Of a DNA stretch of 64,000 nt, positions 34,552 to 45,653 are shown piece by piece (position 1 is the first letter of the stretch; each line of letters begins with the position of its first letter). Source of the DNA: Talaromyces rugulosus (lineage: Eukaryota; Ascomycota; Eurotiomycetes; Eurotiales; Trichocomaceae). The position numbers and the translations under genes are program-made. The notes under the pieces were generated by a model. That model was given only the letters and a program-made list of their open reading frames with translations. It did not search any database and was not told the origin of the DNA. The stretch lies in assembly GCF_013368755.1 (NCBI RefSeq), contig NC_049563.1, positions 992,001-1,056,000 on the forward strand. The letters are read 5' to 3'.

Positions 34552-34819
34552 ACGGGTGTCTCGGATCGCTCGGCGGGTGTTGACTAAAATTTAGCGGCTG
34601 TCTGAACTGGCAGAAAAAAACCAGTCAATTTTTGATGATTTTAGACACCTGCTCAGCCTTTAGCGTATATCTTTTGTATATGTCTAATATTCGACTCATA
34701 TATTGATTAGGGTTAGGAAGAGTTAGAGTTCGTGTTGGACATGTACAATTTTTCACCGCCTTGGACGCCAAGCCACTAATGTTTTAGTCAACACTTGCCG
34801 ACCTATCGGAGACGCCCGT
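34552..34819. mobile_element. MITE-like inverted-repeat element (268 bp)
   Basis: The two ends are long imperfect inverted repeats of about 47 bp: left arm 34552-34598 starts ACGGGTGTCTCGG, right arm 34772-34819 ends CCGATAGGTCGG-complement and GAGACGCCCGT. Both arms share the core GTGTTGACTAAAA in inverted orientation. The interior has no coding frame, is AT-rich and contains a short TTAGGGTTAGG. No certain target-site duplication was found. Size and structure fit a non-autonomous DNA transposon. Confidence 0.6.
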
Positions 34820-35846
34820 TCAGAATACATCCCCGTTAAAGTCAACTATGACACCTCGAGTATTTGGAGGTTTTTTGATGTGATAAGACGACAATCACCC
34901 TAATATCAACTCACTGGAGCCCTCTGCTAGGAAGTTTGGCTCTGTTGAAGAATATTAGATGAATATATACATAAATATTACCATAGCGGTGTTTGGAGGA
35001 AGGTATCAAAATCTTGATTTCCAACAATATAATTTATATGGAAAGGCAATGAAAATTGATTCTAATTGATATACCCATAAAACAGAACGCGTCGACTTGT
35101 CCACCCTTGTGTATATTAACACCACCCGATATGACCTCACTAACCGACTTGGGGGCCTCGCTACAGCTCACCCTGCAAGCTTCTCAATTTTTAATTAGAA
35201 TACCAAAAATACAAGCGATTTCTATATGAATTGTAATTTAATTTGCAACGTATCAAGAAATATAAACGTATCGATTTTCTACAACTTATCAGATTTCTGC
35301 AACTTCCAAGCGGTTTCCAATCGTTCACATTTTGCAACGCTACTATATTGCGGATACGTAGCGGAATGTTAGTAGACTTAGAAAATTAGATGCGTATCGA
35401 CATTTGCAATGGTAAGGTATGTGTAGATTTTCGCAACGTTGGAGAACTGCCCAAAAACCGGTATTGTAACGGAAGTCTGTAACTTACTTGTGTCTCTTTT
35501 TTTTGGTTTTTTTTTTTTTGGCTTGGGCTGAATCTCAGCCATTATTTCTTCCATCTTGGGAGGGATTTTTTCCCGGAAAATAGTCTAAACTTGATGAGAG
35601 AATAATACTGTCAAAAACATCTAGGTGCACTACTATAGACTAGTTACCTAGTTGCCTGTATGTAAATTACCCATGTAAAATCCGAACAATTAAAATATCT
35701 ACTTTTCATGATAATACATACGTGGGCTATCAATCAATGCGTTTTATAAACGTTATATCTCTTAGCATGTCATTCACCGCTTAACTAAAAAGCTATGGAC
35801 AGTTTGGTCAGGCTTAATTTCAACAATATCGTCTATTTGTCATAAG
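34820..35846. other. AT-rich gene-free stretch
   Basis: Low-GC sequence with T-rich tract near 35508-35520 and no coding frame. It forms the left edge of the AT-rich island. Confidence 0.55.
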
Positions 35847-36185
35847 CTAACAGTCCAATGATCTATCACTACATGTATTATGGCCGTGGATAAACCATTT
35901 TAAGTGCCTAGCAGAACCCGTCGATAATGCACCGAGAGAATACGCATAAGGATTTTTTGTATCTGTCGGGAGATATTGAAGAATGACTTCATCACCACGA
36001 CGAGGGTTGAGCTCAAATTTGACAGGTACAGTGAAATTATAACTTTCACTTTGAACACAAGTATAAGAAGCATCTGAACTAACATAGACGGTTGCTAAAG
36101 CTCCTTCCAGAAGACTTCTAGCATTAGAAATCTTCTTCTGACTCTCGAGTGCTCCGTTTTTGTTCGAATGATCAGTGCCAATGTA
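35847..36185 (-). pseudogene. ATG-less coding-like fragment of 112 codons
   Basis: The minus-strand frame between a TGA at 36186-36188 and the TAG at 35847-35849 is open for 112 codons without any ATG. The translation does not look random: SQKKISNARSLLEGALATVY, VSSDASYTCVQSESYNFTV, PVKFELNPRRGDEVILQYL, then TDTKNPYAYSLGALSTG. It could be an internal exon or the relic of a lost gene. I do not recognise the family. The DUF3716-like pseudogene lies 158 bp further on the same strand. Confidence 0.35.
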
Positions 36186-36343
36186 TCAATCATTGATAAA
36201 CTATCACTATCTCAAACAACAACTACCGAAACTCTTTGGAAATCACACAAAATATTAGACACAGAGAGTGCAAGTGCATGTATCGGAATCGAGTTTATAG
36301 ACATAAACAACATAGAAGATCCAACTTGAATCGTTCTGTTAAA

Positions 36344-38818
36344 TCATAAATCACCTCCATATTCTTCTTTCACTTGACGAGCGTACCGCATGTCAAATGA
36401 TGCCTCGTGTTCTTCACGTGTCTGGGAAGCATAGTTGTTGTGGAACGCCCGTAATTTTGCCGGGTATGTGGACAGAATCTTGGCATCCGTCCCCACAAAG
36501 CTTGCAGTGTTTTTGTTACATGTCTTGCAGCGTTTAGTTCTCTCTAGATAAAGAGGAACTCCTATAGTCCATCTTGGCTCATGATCAACAAACCAGTTGC
36601 TACCATCACTCAATACAGTCTTGTCTTCACACTTTATGCACCAGCATTTTACCTCCTCAGGAAGGTCAACGTCCCTGTCACCTCTTTCTCGCAGATATTG
36701 TTGAAGTGGAAGCGGTTCCTGGGCGGACGAGCCTATCGATAGCAGTGCATATTTCTCTGCATAGCTCGTTTTGATACTCGGGCATTTAGGTATCGCCACA
36801 CGGTTCTTGCCTTCACAGGTTTTGCATCTCCGTTGGCGTGGGAAATAGGTACCAGGTCTATTGATTAACCATCGAGGCTGTGAGTCAGCTTTGAGGGTTC
36901 CTCCACATGTCTTGCAAACAACCTCGATTTCAGAACCGTCAAAACTGCTGTACCAGAGTTCTTAAAATTTCTCTTGCACTGCGTGTAAGTGGGCGTCCTG
37001 ATGTTTCAATATCTTCTCGAGCAGACCTTTGATTGAATCAGTGCCAGTGGGAACCTGCAAAACTGAACACAGGGCATCTGTGATATCCTGGAAGCTTGAA
37101 ATAGAAATATTTGCGAACAAAATTTGTCTCTGCCCTCTGAGCCAATCTTGGACCGGTGGTGGTAGGTGTTTTCCAACCATCGGAAGACTGATTTGCCTTT
37201 TGAAGAGCGGCCAAAGCTGGGGGGATGAGTTCCCTTAAATCTTGGTTGCTGTGCGGGTTCTCGGCAAAAAAGTAGCCATCCCACTCTCCTCGACCAGAAC
37301 CATGAGAAATATCGGAGTCCGTCTTCTCATCTTTGTGATTGGGAGTAACTGGCCCTGCTGTTTGCACATTTGAGGCAATAAGCTCGGATCCTTGGCCGTG
37401 CCCTGACTTTGACACATGGTTTAGCCATAGCTTCTGTGAATAGTATCCATCCAGCCAAACAGTGGTATCATCACCACTCATTTGAAGCGCGGCAACCATG
37501 GTTCTCTCTTGTTGCAAGGAAGCCTTACCATTTTGATGGAAGACATGTTGAGGGTCGTGTGCTACTATCAAAACTCTCCTCAGCTTAAACCTGCTGTCAG
37601 GGTTACAATAGCCTTCCTCGAGAGCAAGCAGAAGGGTTAACCCTTCCCATTCATCCTAAAGAGGAATAATCTCACAAGGTTGTCTGCTCAGCACGCGTTT
37701 TTGGATATTTGTTCCGAATAGAACTTCAACTTTAGCCTTCATCGAGCTTGAAATATTGTCAGAGAATTGCTCATGGCATTCCAAAACTTCTTCGGGATAG
37801 TCGCCTTCTTGCCATGTGTTGGACCCATTGTTACGATGGTGGATATGGTGGAAGAGCAGATTATCAGGATGGTACCCGGAACCCGGAACCCGTTGGCTGT
37901 CAGGTCGGCTATTTCACTCTTCTCCAAGCCCAGTGAGAAGTTCCATAGCTGATTCATACGCCAGGAAAGAGATGAGTCCAAACTTCCAGATGGCTCAACT
38001 AATTGTGTAGGCATGTCATATTCGTGGTGCAATCCCCATGCACGTGTCTCTTGTTCCTTAAAAACTTGGAACGATCCATGGAGATCGGTGACTGGGCAAT
38101 TTTGCAACTCTGTTCATCGTCAGACTGAATTGTAATTAATTGAGGTCAAGTTAAGCTTACCTCTCATGTTCCGTTCGTCAAGCTTCCGTAATTCTGATTC
38201 CCATATTTCTGCCTTTTCTCTAAAGCGACCAGTTGGGCGCGGCAACACGAGGTTTCCTAGTACTCTGTAAAGATTGGAAGTTCCCTCTTGATCGAATACT
38301 TGTTGATGACCGAATTTTCCCTCTCTAGTACTTACTTGACAGTTTTTACCGGTCTTTATATATGATTTTGTAGGCTTAGGCATTTTTATCAGATGAGATC
38401 TCTGGGTTGCTGTAGCTCTAGTAGGTTAAAAAAGGACAATACTGTAGTGCCAGGGGAGGTTTCACTCACGGTTCCCAAGAGAACATTCCTTTTGTAAGAA
38501 TATGCAATTCGAGCATCTGCTGTATTGCTTGTTGTGCATACGAACACAGCCCCTGAATGCAATCGCGGACTCTTCTTGCTTGCAAGATTCACAGGGATCC
38601 GGGACTATCTCACCTCTTTGGTGAAGAGCTGCTGCGACCTTGTCTATCACACTCTTCATGTTGAAGTTGTCAATAGAGATAATATCTAAGTCGCGCTGCT
38701 TCTCATGTCTCAGCAAGTCCTTCACACCATCTGAGGCAGAGGAATTCAGAAGTCTGTCGATAAAATCTTGAAGTTTTGCCTGGTCATCTGGTCGGTTCTC
38801 CCACTTTGGACGTACCAT
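36344..38818 (-). pseudogene. Broken paralogue of the Cys-rich DUF3716-like gene
   Basis: Exons 38818-38470 and 38409-38161 and a third exon starting at 38109 splice in phase and encode the same order of segments as the intact paralogue at 39405-42053: N-terminal Cys domain (PCESCKQEE, CSNCIFLQKECS), NLYRVLGNLVLPRP, VEPSGSLDSSLSWRMNQLW, ENPHSNQDLRELIPPALAAL, PPVQDWLRGQRQILFAN, ELWYSSFDGSEIEVVCKTCG, and a second CxxC pair (CWCIKCEDKT...CKTCNKNTAS). It is interrupted by a frameshift near 37865-37880, a TAG at 37656-37658 where the paralogue has Trp, a second frameshift near 37157-37175, and a TAA at 36962-36964. No full product is possible. Confidence 0.75.
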
Positions 38819-39404
38819 CGTGCGGCGCGATGTCAGGGTTTGTCAGTAGCAAACAGGGGAATAGTCGGAGCAAGACAACAAGGGTCTAAATATTGTTGAT
38901 ATTGTGGATTAGCAAAGGTTATAAAGCTTCAAGATTCAATCAATTGGATTGTAAGACATGGAAGTATCTGAATATGGGGGGTCATTTTATGTTGCCCCGC
39001 AGCGAACAAACGGGCACCGCTGCGCTATGAGGCTGACCCTTTGTTTGATTTAGAACATAAATACTCTTGAAATGTCTAGTTAATGTTTCGGTTGTGCTCG
39101 TGCTTAGGGCAATCAGCAGTCAGCACTTTTTCCCATTCTTCAGCTTCACTTTCCTTTTTCAGCACCTCTGTGACAAAGGCTAGATCAATCCTCACCACCG
39201 TCGGTTGTTCCCCCAGAGAGGGCTCAATTTTGAAATATTGTCCTCGAATAGAGCCTTAAAAAGAGCATCGCGTAGACGCGGCGCACAATTTTCCCTATCA
39301 TAAACCGACCAAAACGCCCTGCGGATCCCACCCATACGGCTTCTTCAAATTCGTCAGCACCAACCATCGGCCTTGCTTACATTGAGTTCTAGGTAAACAC
39401 AAAA
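38819..39404. promoter_or_regulatory. Divergent intergenic region of the paralogue pair
   Basis: 586 bp between the two head-to-head starts. It would carry the promoters of both copies. No shared inverted motif that spans it was obvious, so the duplication seems to be limited to the transcribed parts or the promoters have diverged. Confidence 0.45.
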
Positions 39405-42053
39405 ATGACACTACCAATTCTTCCACGAAAGGAATCTCGTAACGACGACCAATTCATCACCGCGGTGATACAGAGTTCTCGGTCCCAACATGTTAAAAGT
39501 ATCACCCGCGACCATCCCAAACTGCGTCAAGTTGTCTTTCACTCGAATGAATACCAGTCTGACGACTTTCGGAATAAATTTCTAAATGTGTTGGAATACA
39601 AATATGCGGCAGCTATTCAACAACGTGGACAAGAAAACGCATTGCCATGCGAGTGTTGTCGAGACAATGATAATCGACCTTTCACTACTTGTGTCTTCAT
39701 CAGAGAAGAACAGTCTGGAAAATGTGCCAACTGTATATTTTTACGGCAAATCTGTACTCAGACAAAAAGTGAGTGATATTCAAAATCCAAAAAGCAAAGT
39801 TTGTTTACCTTGAACAAGAATCTGAGGCAAGTTACAGCTGGCCACCAACAACGCCAAGATGGGAGTCTACGTCGTGCTCATAACCCGAAAAAGGCACCGA
39901 TATCCTTTGCACGGCCAACTATCATAAAGCGTGTGGGGTATCATGTCATCTCTCCGGACCATGAAAGCTTGAATCCTGGGACAAATAGCTACCGGGTCTT
40001 GGGTAATCTAGTTCTTCCACCACCGCCTCTTGGAAAGCATCGTCATCTAGCGGGAAAATACAAGAATGAGCTGGACAAACTGCACCGTAGGGACATGAGC
40101 AGTAAGTGCTGTCATCGCCGCTCCGCTTATTTCACTAATAATATATAGAACTCCCTGACCGTCCAATCGCGGAATTAAGCAGCTCATTCTTGGACTTTAA
40201 ACGGCGAGAAGCAGCGGCTTGGGAAAGCTATGAGATAAGCCACCCATTGGAGGACATTCCTGGGTATTTAACGGATCCTAGGTATCTAGTGAAGCCATCG
40301 GGATCGCTAGAATCACCACTTGCACATCGCTTAAACCAGCCGTCTTTTACTACGACCCAAGAATATGACGGCGAAACGGCAGACCCTACAAACGGGTGCA
40401 TTGCAATGGTGATGGGCAATGCCTATACACCTGGTACTTTCCTTTTCAATCAATTTCCAAGGAGAAGCTATCAGTCAGAGGCTACTGAAGGAGGCGAGTT
40501 TCCCGATGACGTGCAGGAATGCCACGTAAAATTCACCGCTGATATCGCCGACTCAATCTACGCCAAAGTGGAGATTTTTTACGGAGTTAAGGTGGAGAAG
40601 TATACGCGAAAAAGTCAGACGTTTGCCGTTTTGCCTCTTTGGGGTGAATTCGACAGTATCGAAATTCGCTTGATGTATGAGAAGGATTACGGCAATCCAG
40701 ACAAGGATTACATGTTTCGCCGTGCAGTTCTTACCTGCAAGCACCCGCAACACCTCATGATGCCAGGAAATCCAAAGAGTTTAGGTGCTCAACAGGATAA
40801 AATCACTAAGGCTGCATGGCTTATGGCTGAAGGCAAGGGGCACCACATACCAATTGTTCCGAACTATTACTCCGAAGAGAAGTGGAAGCAACGTGCACCC
40901 CCGAAACCCGAGGGAGTAGCACTTGGGAGGAGTGCTAAGCCAGTTCCCGTAATCTTTGCTGGAGAAGATACAAGATCTTGGCGCGACTTTTTTTCAAAGC
41001 ATCCCCATAGCGACAATGATCTTCGGGATCTGATCCAGCCAGCCTTAGAGGCACTAAAGTCTGCTTCACCTCACGAAGCATGGGCTTACCCTGAGGATAT
41101 ACCTAAACCAGTTCTGGACTGGTTACGAGGCCAAAAGCAAATCCTCTTTCCGAACCAACAACCATCGAACATGCATGAGATTCATGAGAGAATTTCGAAC
41201 ATTCTAAGCCGTGCAAATCTGCTTCAGCAGCCAACGCCTGCGGATTTAATATCCAGTCTAGCTATGATTTTGAATCATCAAAGCCAAATCATCGGCAATC
41301 GCCGTGCCGATACGCACTCTCTATGGTATAGTGGATTTGATGGCACAGTCTTGGCTCTTCGTTGCTCAGAATGTGAAGAGAATCAGATCCGATCAGATGA
41401 CCGACCTCGTTGGTCAGTCTCGAGTCCTGGGACTTATCTTTGTCGCGAGTGGAATTGCAGCAAATGTGGCAAGAAAGCACGTATGATGCCGGTTGACGAA
41501 GACATTACCTTCTCTAAGAATGACAAACATGAGTTGCATAGCACTCCAGGGCCCGCCAGAAGTACTTGGGCCCAAAATTCGTCCGGCCGACGGTAGCGCC
41601 AAACGTCCAAGTCAAGTGGAAACCTGGTGTAGTCGATGCAAGGGACGTACGTCGACCACTGATGGTAATACACACATTGATAGAGCACCAAGGTTCACTG
41701 TTGGTAACTACTCTCGCTATGTCTTGAGGGAAGGAAGGTGCAGTACTTGTCCAAGCGCAGGCAGATCATTTTTCGTTCCTAAAAGTTCAAGCATCGAGTA
41801 CCTATCTCAGGAAAGACTGACCAAAATTAATAACTCCTTTTCTCACTTGCCCTTGGCAGATCAAATACGAGAGATAAATGGGCTATCTGGCTCGAAACTT
41901 GGAGAGGGTAAAGTGAAGAGGCATGCAGAGCCCGTCGATCATGGACCAAAATCTGAAACAAGGACTTCTTTTTGCTCAAAGGACCCAGAAAAGGCCGCGG
42001 AGTCCAAAAAGAAAACCAAAATTTTGTACGAGTCAACCCCTCGAGGGGTTTGA
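39405..42053 (+). CDS. Cys-rich DUF3716-like protein, apparently intact copy
   Basis: Four-exon model 39405-39768, 39838-40101, 40149-41561, 41617-42053, in phase throughout, 825 aa. N-terminus MTLPILPRKESRNDD; residues about 80-120 hold C-E-C-C...C-V...C-A-N-C...C (PCECCRDND, CANCIFLRQICT), like the fungal DUF3716 domain. The middle is unassigned (SYRVLGNLVLPPPPLGKH, FAVLPLWGEFDSIEIRLMYE, PKPVLDWLRGQKQILFPNQQ). The C-terminal third has two zinc-ribbon-like repeats: CSECEENQ...CSKCGKKAR and CSRCKGRTS...CSTCPSAGR, each preceded by an RPRW/APRFTV motif. The last intron (55 nt, 41562-41616) lacks a strong branch point; without it a frameshift would end the protein at 41596. A third frame to 42226 could be an alternative C-terminus. 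Function unknown; nucleic-acid binding is only inferred from the Cys pairs. Confidence 0.65.
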
Positions 42054-42056
42054 CTC
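42030..42056. repeat. 27-bp near-perfect palindrome over the stop codon
   Basis: GAGTCAACCCCTC followed directly by GAGGGGTTTGACTC: inverted arms of 13 and 14 nt around CTCGAG with a single unpaired base. The TGA of the 825-aa model lies inside the right arm. Confidence 0.8.
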
Positions 42057-42226
42057 TTCGTTCTTGGGAAGCAAAGCAGACTACACAGCCAACCGAGGAA
42101 GCCGAGCAGAAATCTCAATCTACGTTTCTCTCAGGCAATAAGGATGATTCATTGTCCAAAAGCAGTGGGATAAAGAGGACTCGGGAAGAATCATTTGGTA
42201 CAGCAGATGAAGATAGTGACGCCTAA

Positions 42227-42944
42227 GCCTAAAAAGCTCATTAAATCAGAATGATCATTCGAAACTTGCTTTTATTTTGTTTTTCGGGAAGGTGCTCATC
42301 ACTCACCATTTGTGGTATGAATGTCTTATTTACTTACACGGGGTAGTCGAAGATTGGTTTGAAGGATATTAGCTATATTTATTAAGTTAATAAGAGCTTT
42401 GGAATTAGTTGTCGACACACATAAATGATTTTTCTCTTCCTAGATAGCTTCATATTCAATTAATTCAGTCAATTAATCAGTTCTCTACCGAAACTCTATG
42501 CATCCCCTGATCTGTCGCTATCGACATTAGTCTTCAAGCGATATACTGATTAGGGAAATACTAGAGTATTGACCGTACTTATGTCTCTTTCATTAATATC
42601 TTATTATTATCTTATTAATCGCCTGTAGACACAGGGAAGATAAAAAAATACAGCGGACTCCCAATATTAATTACCAGGCAGTGAAGCCTAACACGGTAAC
42701 AGTCACCTGACTTTCGGGGCAATGTTATTGCTGCGTCACAGCTTCTAGAGCAACACATTCAGCCTATGTATGATCTCGAAAACTTTTGGACTAAGAAAGG
42801 GAGTTCTGGGCCATACCCACATATCAAGATGTGCATGTACCATGGCAACGATAAGTCTGTTAAGTACTAACTATTACTAGTTTTATTTTAAATTAGTTAG
42901 AGCCGGTTGCTCATTAAATGTACTATTCGGCGCTATTAAAATAG
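42227..42944. other. AT-rich intergenic
   Basis: No coding frame; 3' flank of the DUF3716-like gene running into the dispersed repeat. Confidence 0.5.
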
Positions 42945-43440
42945 GGGAAAGGTACTACGATCTCATAGATATTGACAAAAGCCATCTATTATTGGCGAAA
43001 CAAACTAAGTTTCTCACAATACTCGTCTGGTTCACTAAAAAGACATCAGGATTTATCAATAAACCTTTATCTTGAATCTATTTAGCGTGGAATGACTCAG
43101 TACAGAGTATATAGATTTCTTGCTTTCGAGTGTTCTGACTAAAAATACAACTTACTCTTTATGGTCGTTTCGCTTGCTAATAATTAATGCTATTAAGCAT
43201 AGTATGACCTGCATATAACTGAAAACTATAGATGTGGAGCAGGTCCTGACTGTTCACGAACCATAAGCCGTCGATTGACACTATCCGAAAATAGTAAAAA
43301 TCCCCCGCGGGTAGTTAGTCTCCATAAGGCTTTAGCTCTAGTTGGCACTAAATTATTCTGTCGTGGTTAATTTAGCCTGAAACTCAACGGAGCAATCCAT
43401 AATAATAACCCCGCTGGTGTCTCTGGAGTCTGTTGCCGCT
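42945..43440 (+). repeat. Dispersed direct repeat, copy 1
   Basis: Shares long stretches with 46775-47230 in the same orientation: ACGATCTCATAG, ATACTCGTCT, ATTTATCAATA, TCTTGAATCTATT, AGCGTGGAATG, TCCTGACT, CCGTCGATTGA, AATTTAGCC, in the same order and spacing. The identity is partial, roughly two thirds by eye. No open frame crosses it, so it looks like an old non-coding repeat or transposon remnant. Confidence 0.65.
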
Positions 43441-43743
43441 ACAGATCCCCCAAGGGCCAAGAGGGACACGGCCGGCGCGGCATACGGGCTCTAGGAGGTC
43501 TAGGGTACAACGAGGGAGAGCGGGGGGATAGAATTCCTAGAGCCTAGATGTGTGTCCTGCGAGGATAATAGGACCATCGGGGAGCGCAAGACCACCGAAA
43601 AAGTTGCGCATCTGTTGCTCCATGTATAAGTGTAATCGCAGTGGAAACATCTATCTTCAGGGTGAACTGAATGAGGAAACTGTGTTGCGATGTGTTGTAG
43701 AGGGAGTACATTCTGGACATACAATTTATTTTGCGTAACACTA

Positions 43744-44009
43744 TTGAGACCTAGACCTCATCCCATACCTGTTTTTCTTGATGAGCTTTTATAGTCTAAT
43801 ATTAGCTATGACCAAGTACGTAGTAAGCCCTAACAAGAACGGACCTAGTCCATATATGGAATGGCGTCTGAAGCTAAGACCAACCTAGCAATTCAGGGCT
43901 ACATTTAAACTACTAGTAACCAATACAACTGGGCCGTGTACAAATCATAGAGACCCACACCTTGTCCCATACCCACACCTTGTCCCAAGGGCCAGGGTGT
44001 GGGTCTCAA
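43744..44009. mobile_element. MITE-like element with terminal TTGAGACC repeats
   Basis: Starts TTGAGACCTAGACC and ends GGTGTGGGTCTCAA, so the outer 8 bp are perfect inverted repeats. The right end contains a hairpin: GAGACCCACACC at 43950-43961 pairs perfectly with GGTGTGGGTCTC at 43996-44007. It also contains a 17-bp unit (ACCCACACCTTGTCCCA) present twice in tandem at 43953 and 43971, resembling the left end (CTCATCCCATACC). No coding frame. TA lies on both sides and could be a target duplication. Confidence 0.5.
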
Positions 44010-44170
44010 CAGTAGTATACGAAATAGGTATAAAAAAGAGAATATATATTATTAATATTAAATATTACAAATAATGTTTTTTAGAGAAAAAAAACCCAAT
44101 CCCCACAGAAGAAGGTAACAAATCCGAAAAACACCACTAAGCATCCGTCCTGCGTCCCCACTTTCGATAG

Positions 44171-44933
44171 CTAACAATGGTGCTTCTCACGAATATGTTT
44201 TTTTAGAGCATCCTTTCGACGATACCGTTTGCCGCACCCGGCATGGGGGCAATCAAATGATGTTACTGGGAAAATGTGCTTTTTTTCCACATGTTTTTTC
44301 CTGTCTTCGGACCGAGAAAAGGTACAAGGGCAAGTGCCCCAGTTGCATGGAATTCTGTTCGGGATGGTTGGATGCTCGTTGTTCACATGTTGTAGGAGAT
44401 CTTTTCGATTGTTGAAATATTGATTACAGATTTTCGATTCAGCCATCTTCAATTCACAAAGGTACTTGGCGTGGTTTGTGATGGAGTCACCCCTGAAGGA
44501 GAAAAGATGTTATTAGCATTTAGCTATACTGGGAATATTTATAACTACCAGTATAAAAGAAAAGGGTAACAAACATCTCGCACTGGCCTCCTGGAAGAGG
44601 AGTTGAAAAAGCCCCATCTTCCGTGGAATGAGGTGAATCAGGATTTAGAAACCCAAAATTCATGGAATTAGATTGCATAGGAGCTGATAACTCCATGTTC
44701 GGCAGTTGGTCATTGCCGCTTGCCATTAAAGCACTGAATGAATGAGCAACAGGGGCGATGCAATTATTTCCCGCTCCCGCAACAACTGCATGTGGTTGAT
44801 TGATAGGCATCCAGGCACACTGACATGCTGGGTAGACAGAGTTTGATGGAGGTGGTGTCTGGTTATCCTGTATAAGTTAGTAGGATATTTTTAACTGACT
44901 GGCATGGCATACATCACGATTCGGATTGGCCAT
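44171..44933 (-). CDS. C2H2 zinc-finger protein, 211 aa
   Basis: Three exons (44933-44913, 44867-44575, 44492-44171) with in-phase joins; the second donor is GTTTGT. The first exon encodes only MANPNRD. The N-terminal half is low-complexity (MPINQPHAVVAGAGN, PHSTEDGAFSTPLPGG). The C-terminal half holds two good C2H2 fingers: C-x4-C-x12-H-x4-H in CNWGTCPCTFSRSEDRKKH and in CPHAGCGKRYRRKDALKKHI. A degenerate first finger (ICNQYFNNRKDLLQHVNNEH) is also present. It is likely a small DNA-binding protein. It stands alone in a repeat-rich island between a MITE-like element and microsatellites. Confidence 0.72.
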
Positions 44934-45001
44934 TATATTTCCAATCAAATGAAAAGGAAATGAGAGTGAGTGAGTGAAAGAGAACTAAAGAAATGGAGTT
45001 C

Positions 45002-45041
45002 AAAAAAACAAAACAAAAACAAACAAACAAACAAACGAAAC
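45002..45041 (+). repeat. Degenerate (AAAC)n microsatellite
   Basis: About nine copies of a CAAA unit with interruptions, within the leader of the C2H2 gene. Confidence 0.8.
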
Positions 45042-45498
45042 GAAAAGGAAAGGCAAAAAAGAGGAGAGAGAGAAGAGAGAATGACTGAGATATGTAGCCT
45101 TGAGAAAACGGGGGATTTGCCATATCTTTTATACCTGAGAATCCCAGCCTACCGCCGTACACCTAAAAATTTAGGTTCGATAGGCCAAATCAACTCTTAT
45201 TTGCGTGTTAAGGACAAGGTATCCTGACTCAGTTAGGTGATCGGCAGGCGGAGAAATTAGCCTTGCCAACACTATCCGGGACTACCCATAGCAGGAGCAT
45301 GCATGCAAAGGATGACATGGTCACCGTTTGTGCAGTAGTGAAATTGGAACTAATACTGCTGTGTCGTAGCCTAGCACTCCATCCCACGCTAAGAATCGAC
45401 ATTTTTACCCCCAAACCCCCACGGCAGGAACAACTTCCGATTTGTCTCCAGAAAGTCGATATTTATAGTTGTATCCGGGAGCGTTCCCCGTCGTATTG

Positions 45499-45525
45499 AT
45501 ACAGCGGGGCCAAAGACGCTGTATC
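45499..45525. repeat. Short perfect hairpin
   Basis: GATACAGCG (45499-45507) and CGCTGTATC (45517-45525) form a perfect 9-bp stem with a 9-nt loop. It lies just before an AT-rich stretch. Could be a remnant of a small inverted-repeat element. Confidence 0.6.
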
Positions 45526-45632
45526 TTGCCGCTTTATTAACCTGGTATTGTTATTCTTTTTTAATATTTATTTTTATAATAATATCTTAATAAAGAATAG
45601 TTTTGTAAAATAATACATATAGGTACATAGAA

Positions 45633-45653
45633 ACACACACACACACACACACA
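45633..45653 (+). repeat. (AC)10 microsatellite
   Basis: Uninterrupted AC dinucleotide run. Confidence 0.95.

Noticed and set aside
34705..34720. TTAGGGTTAGG, like two fungal telomere units, inside the MITE-like element; a similar piece near 58916
   Set aside because: Less than two full units each; not an interstitial telomere tract.
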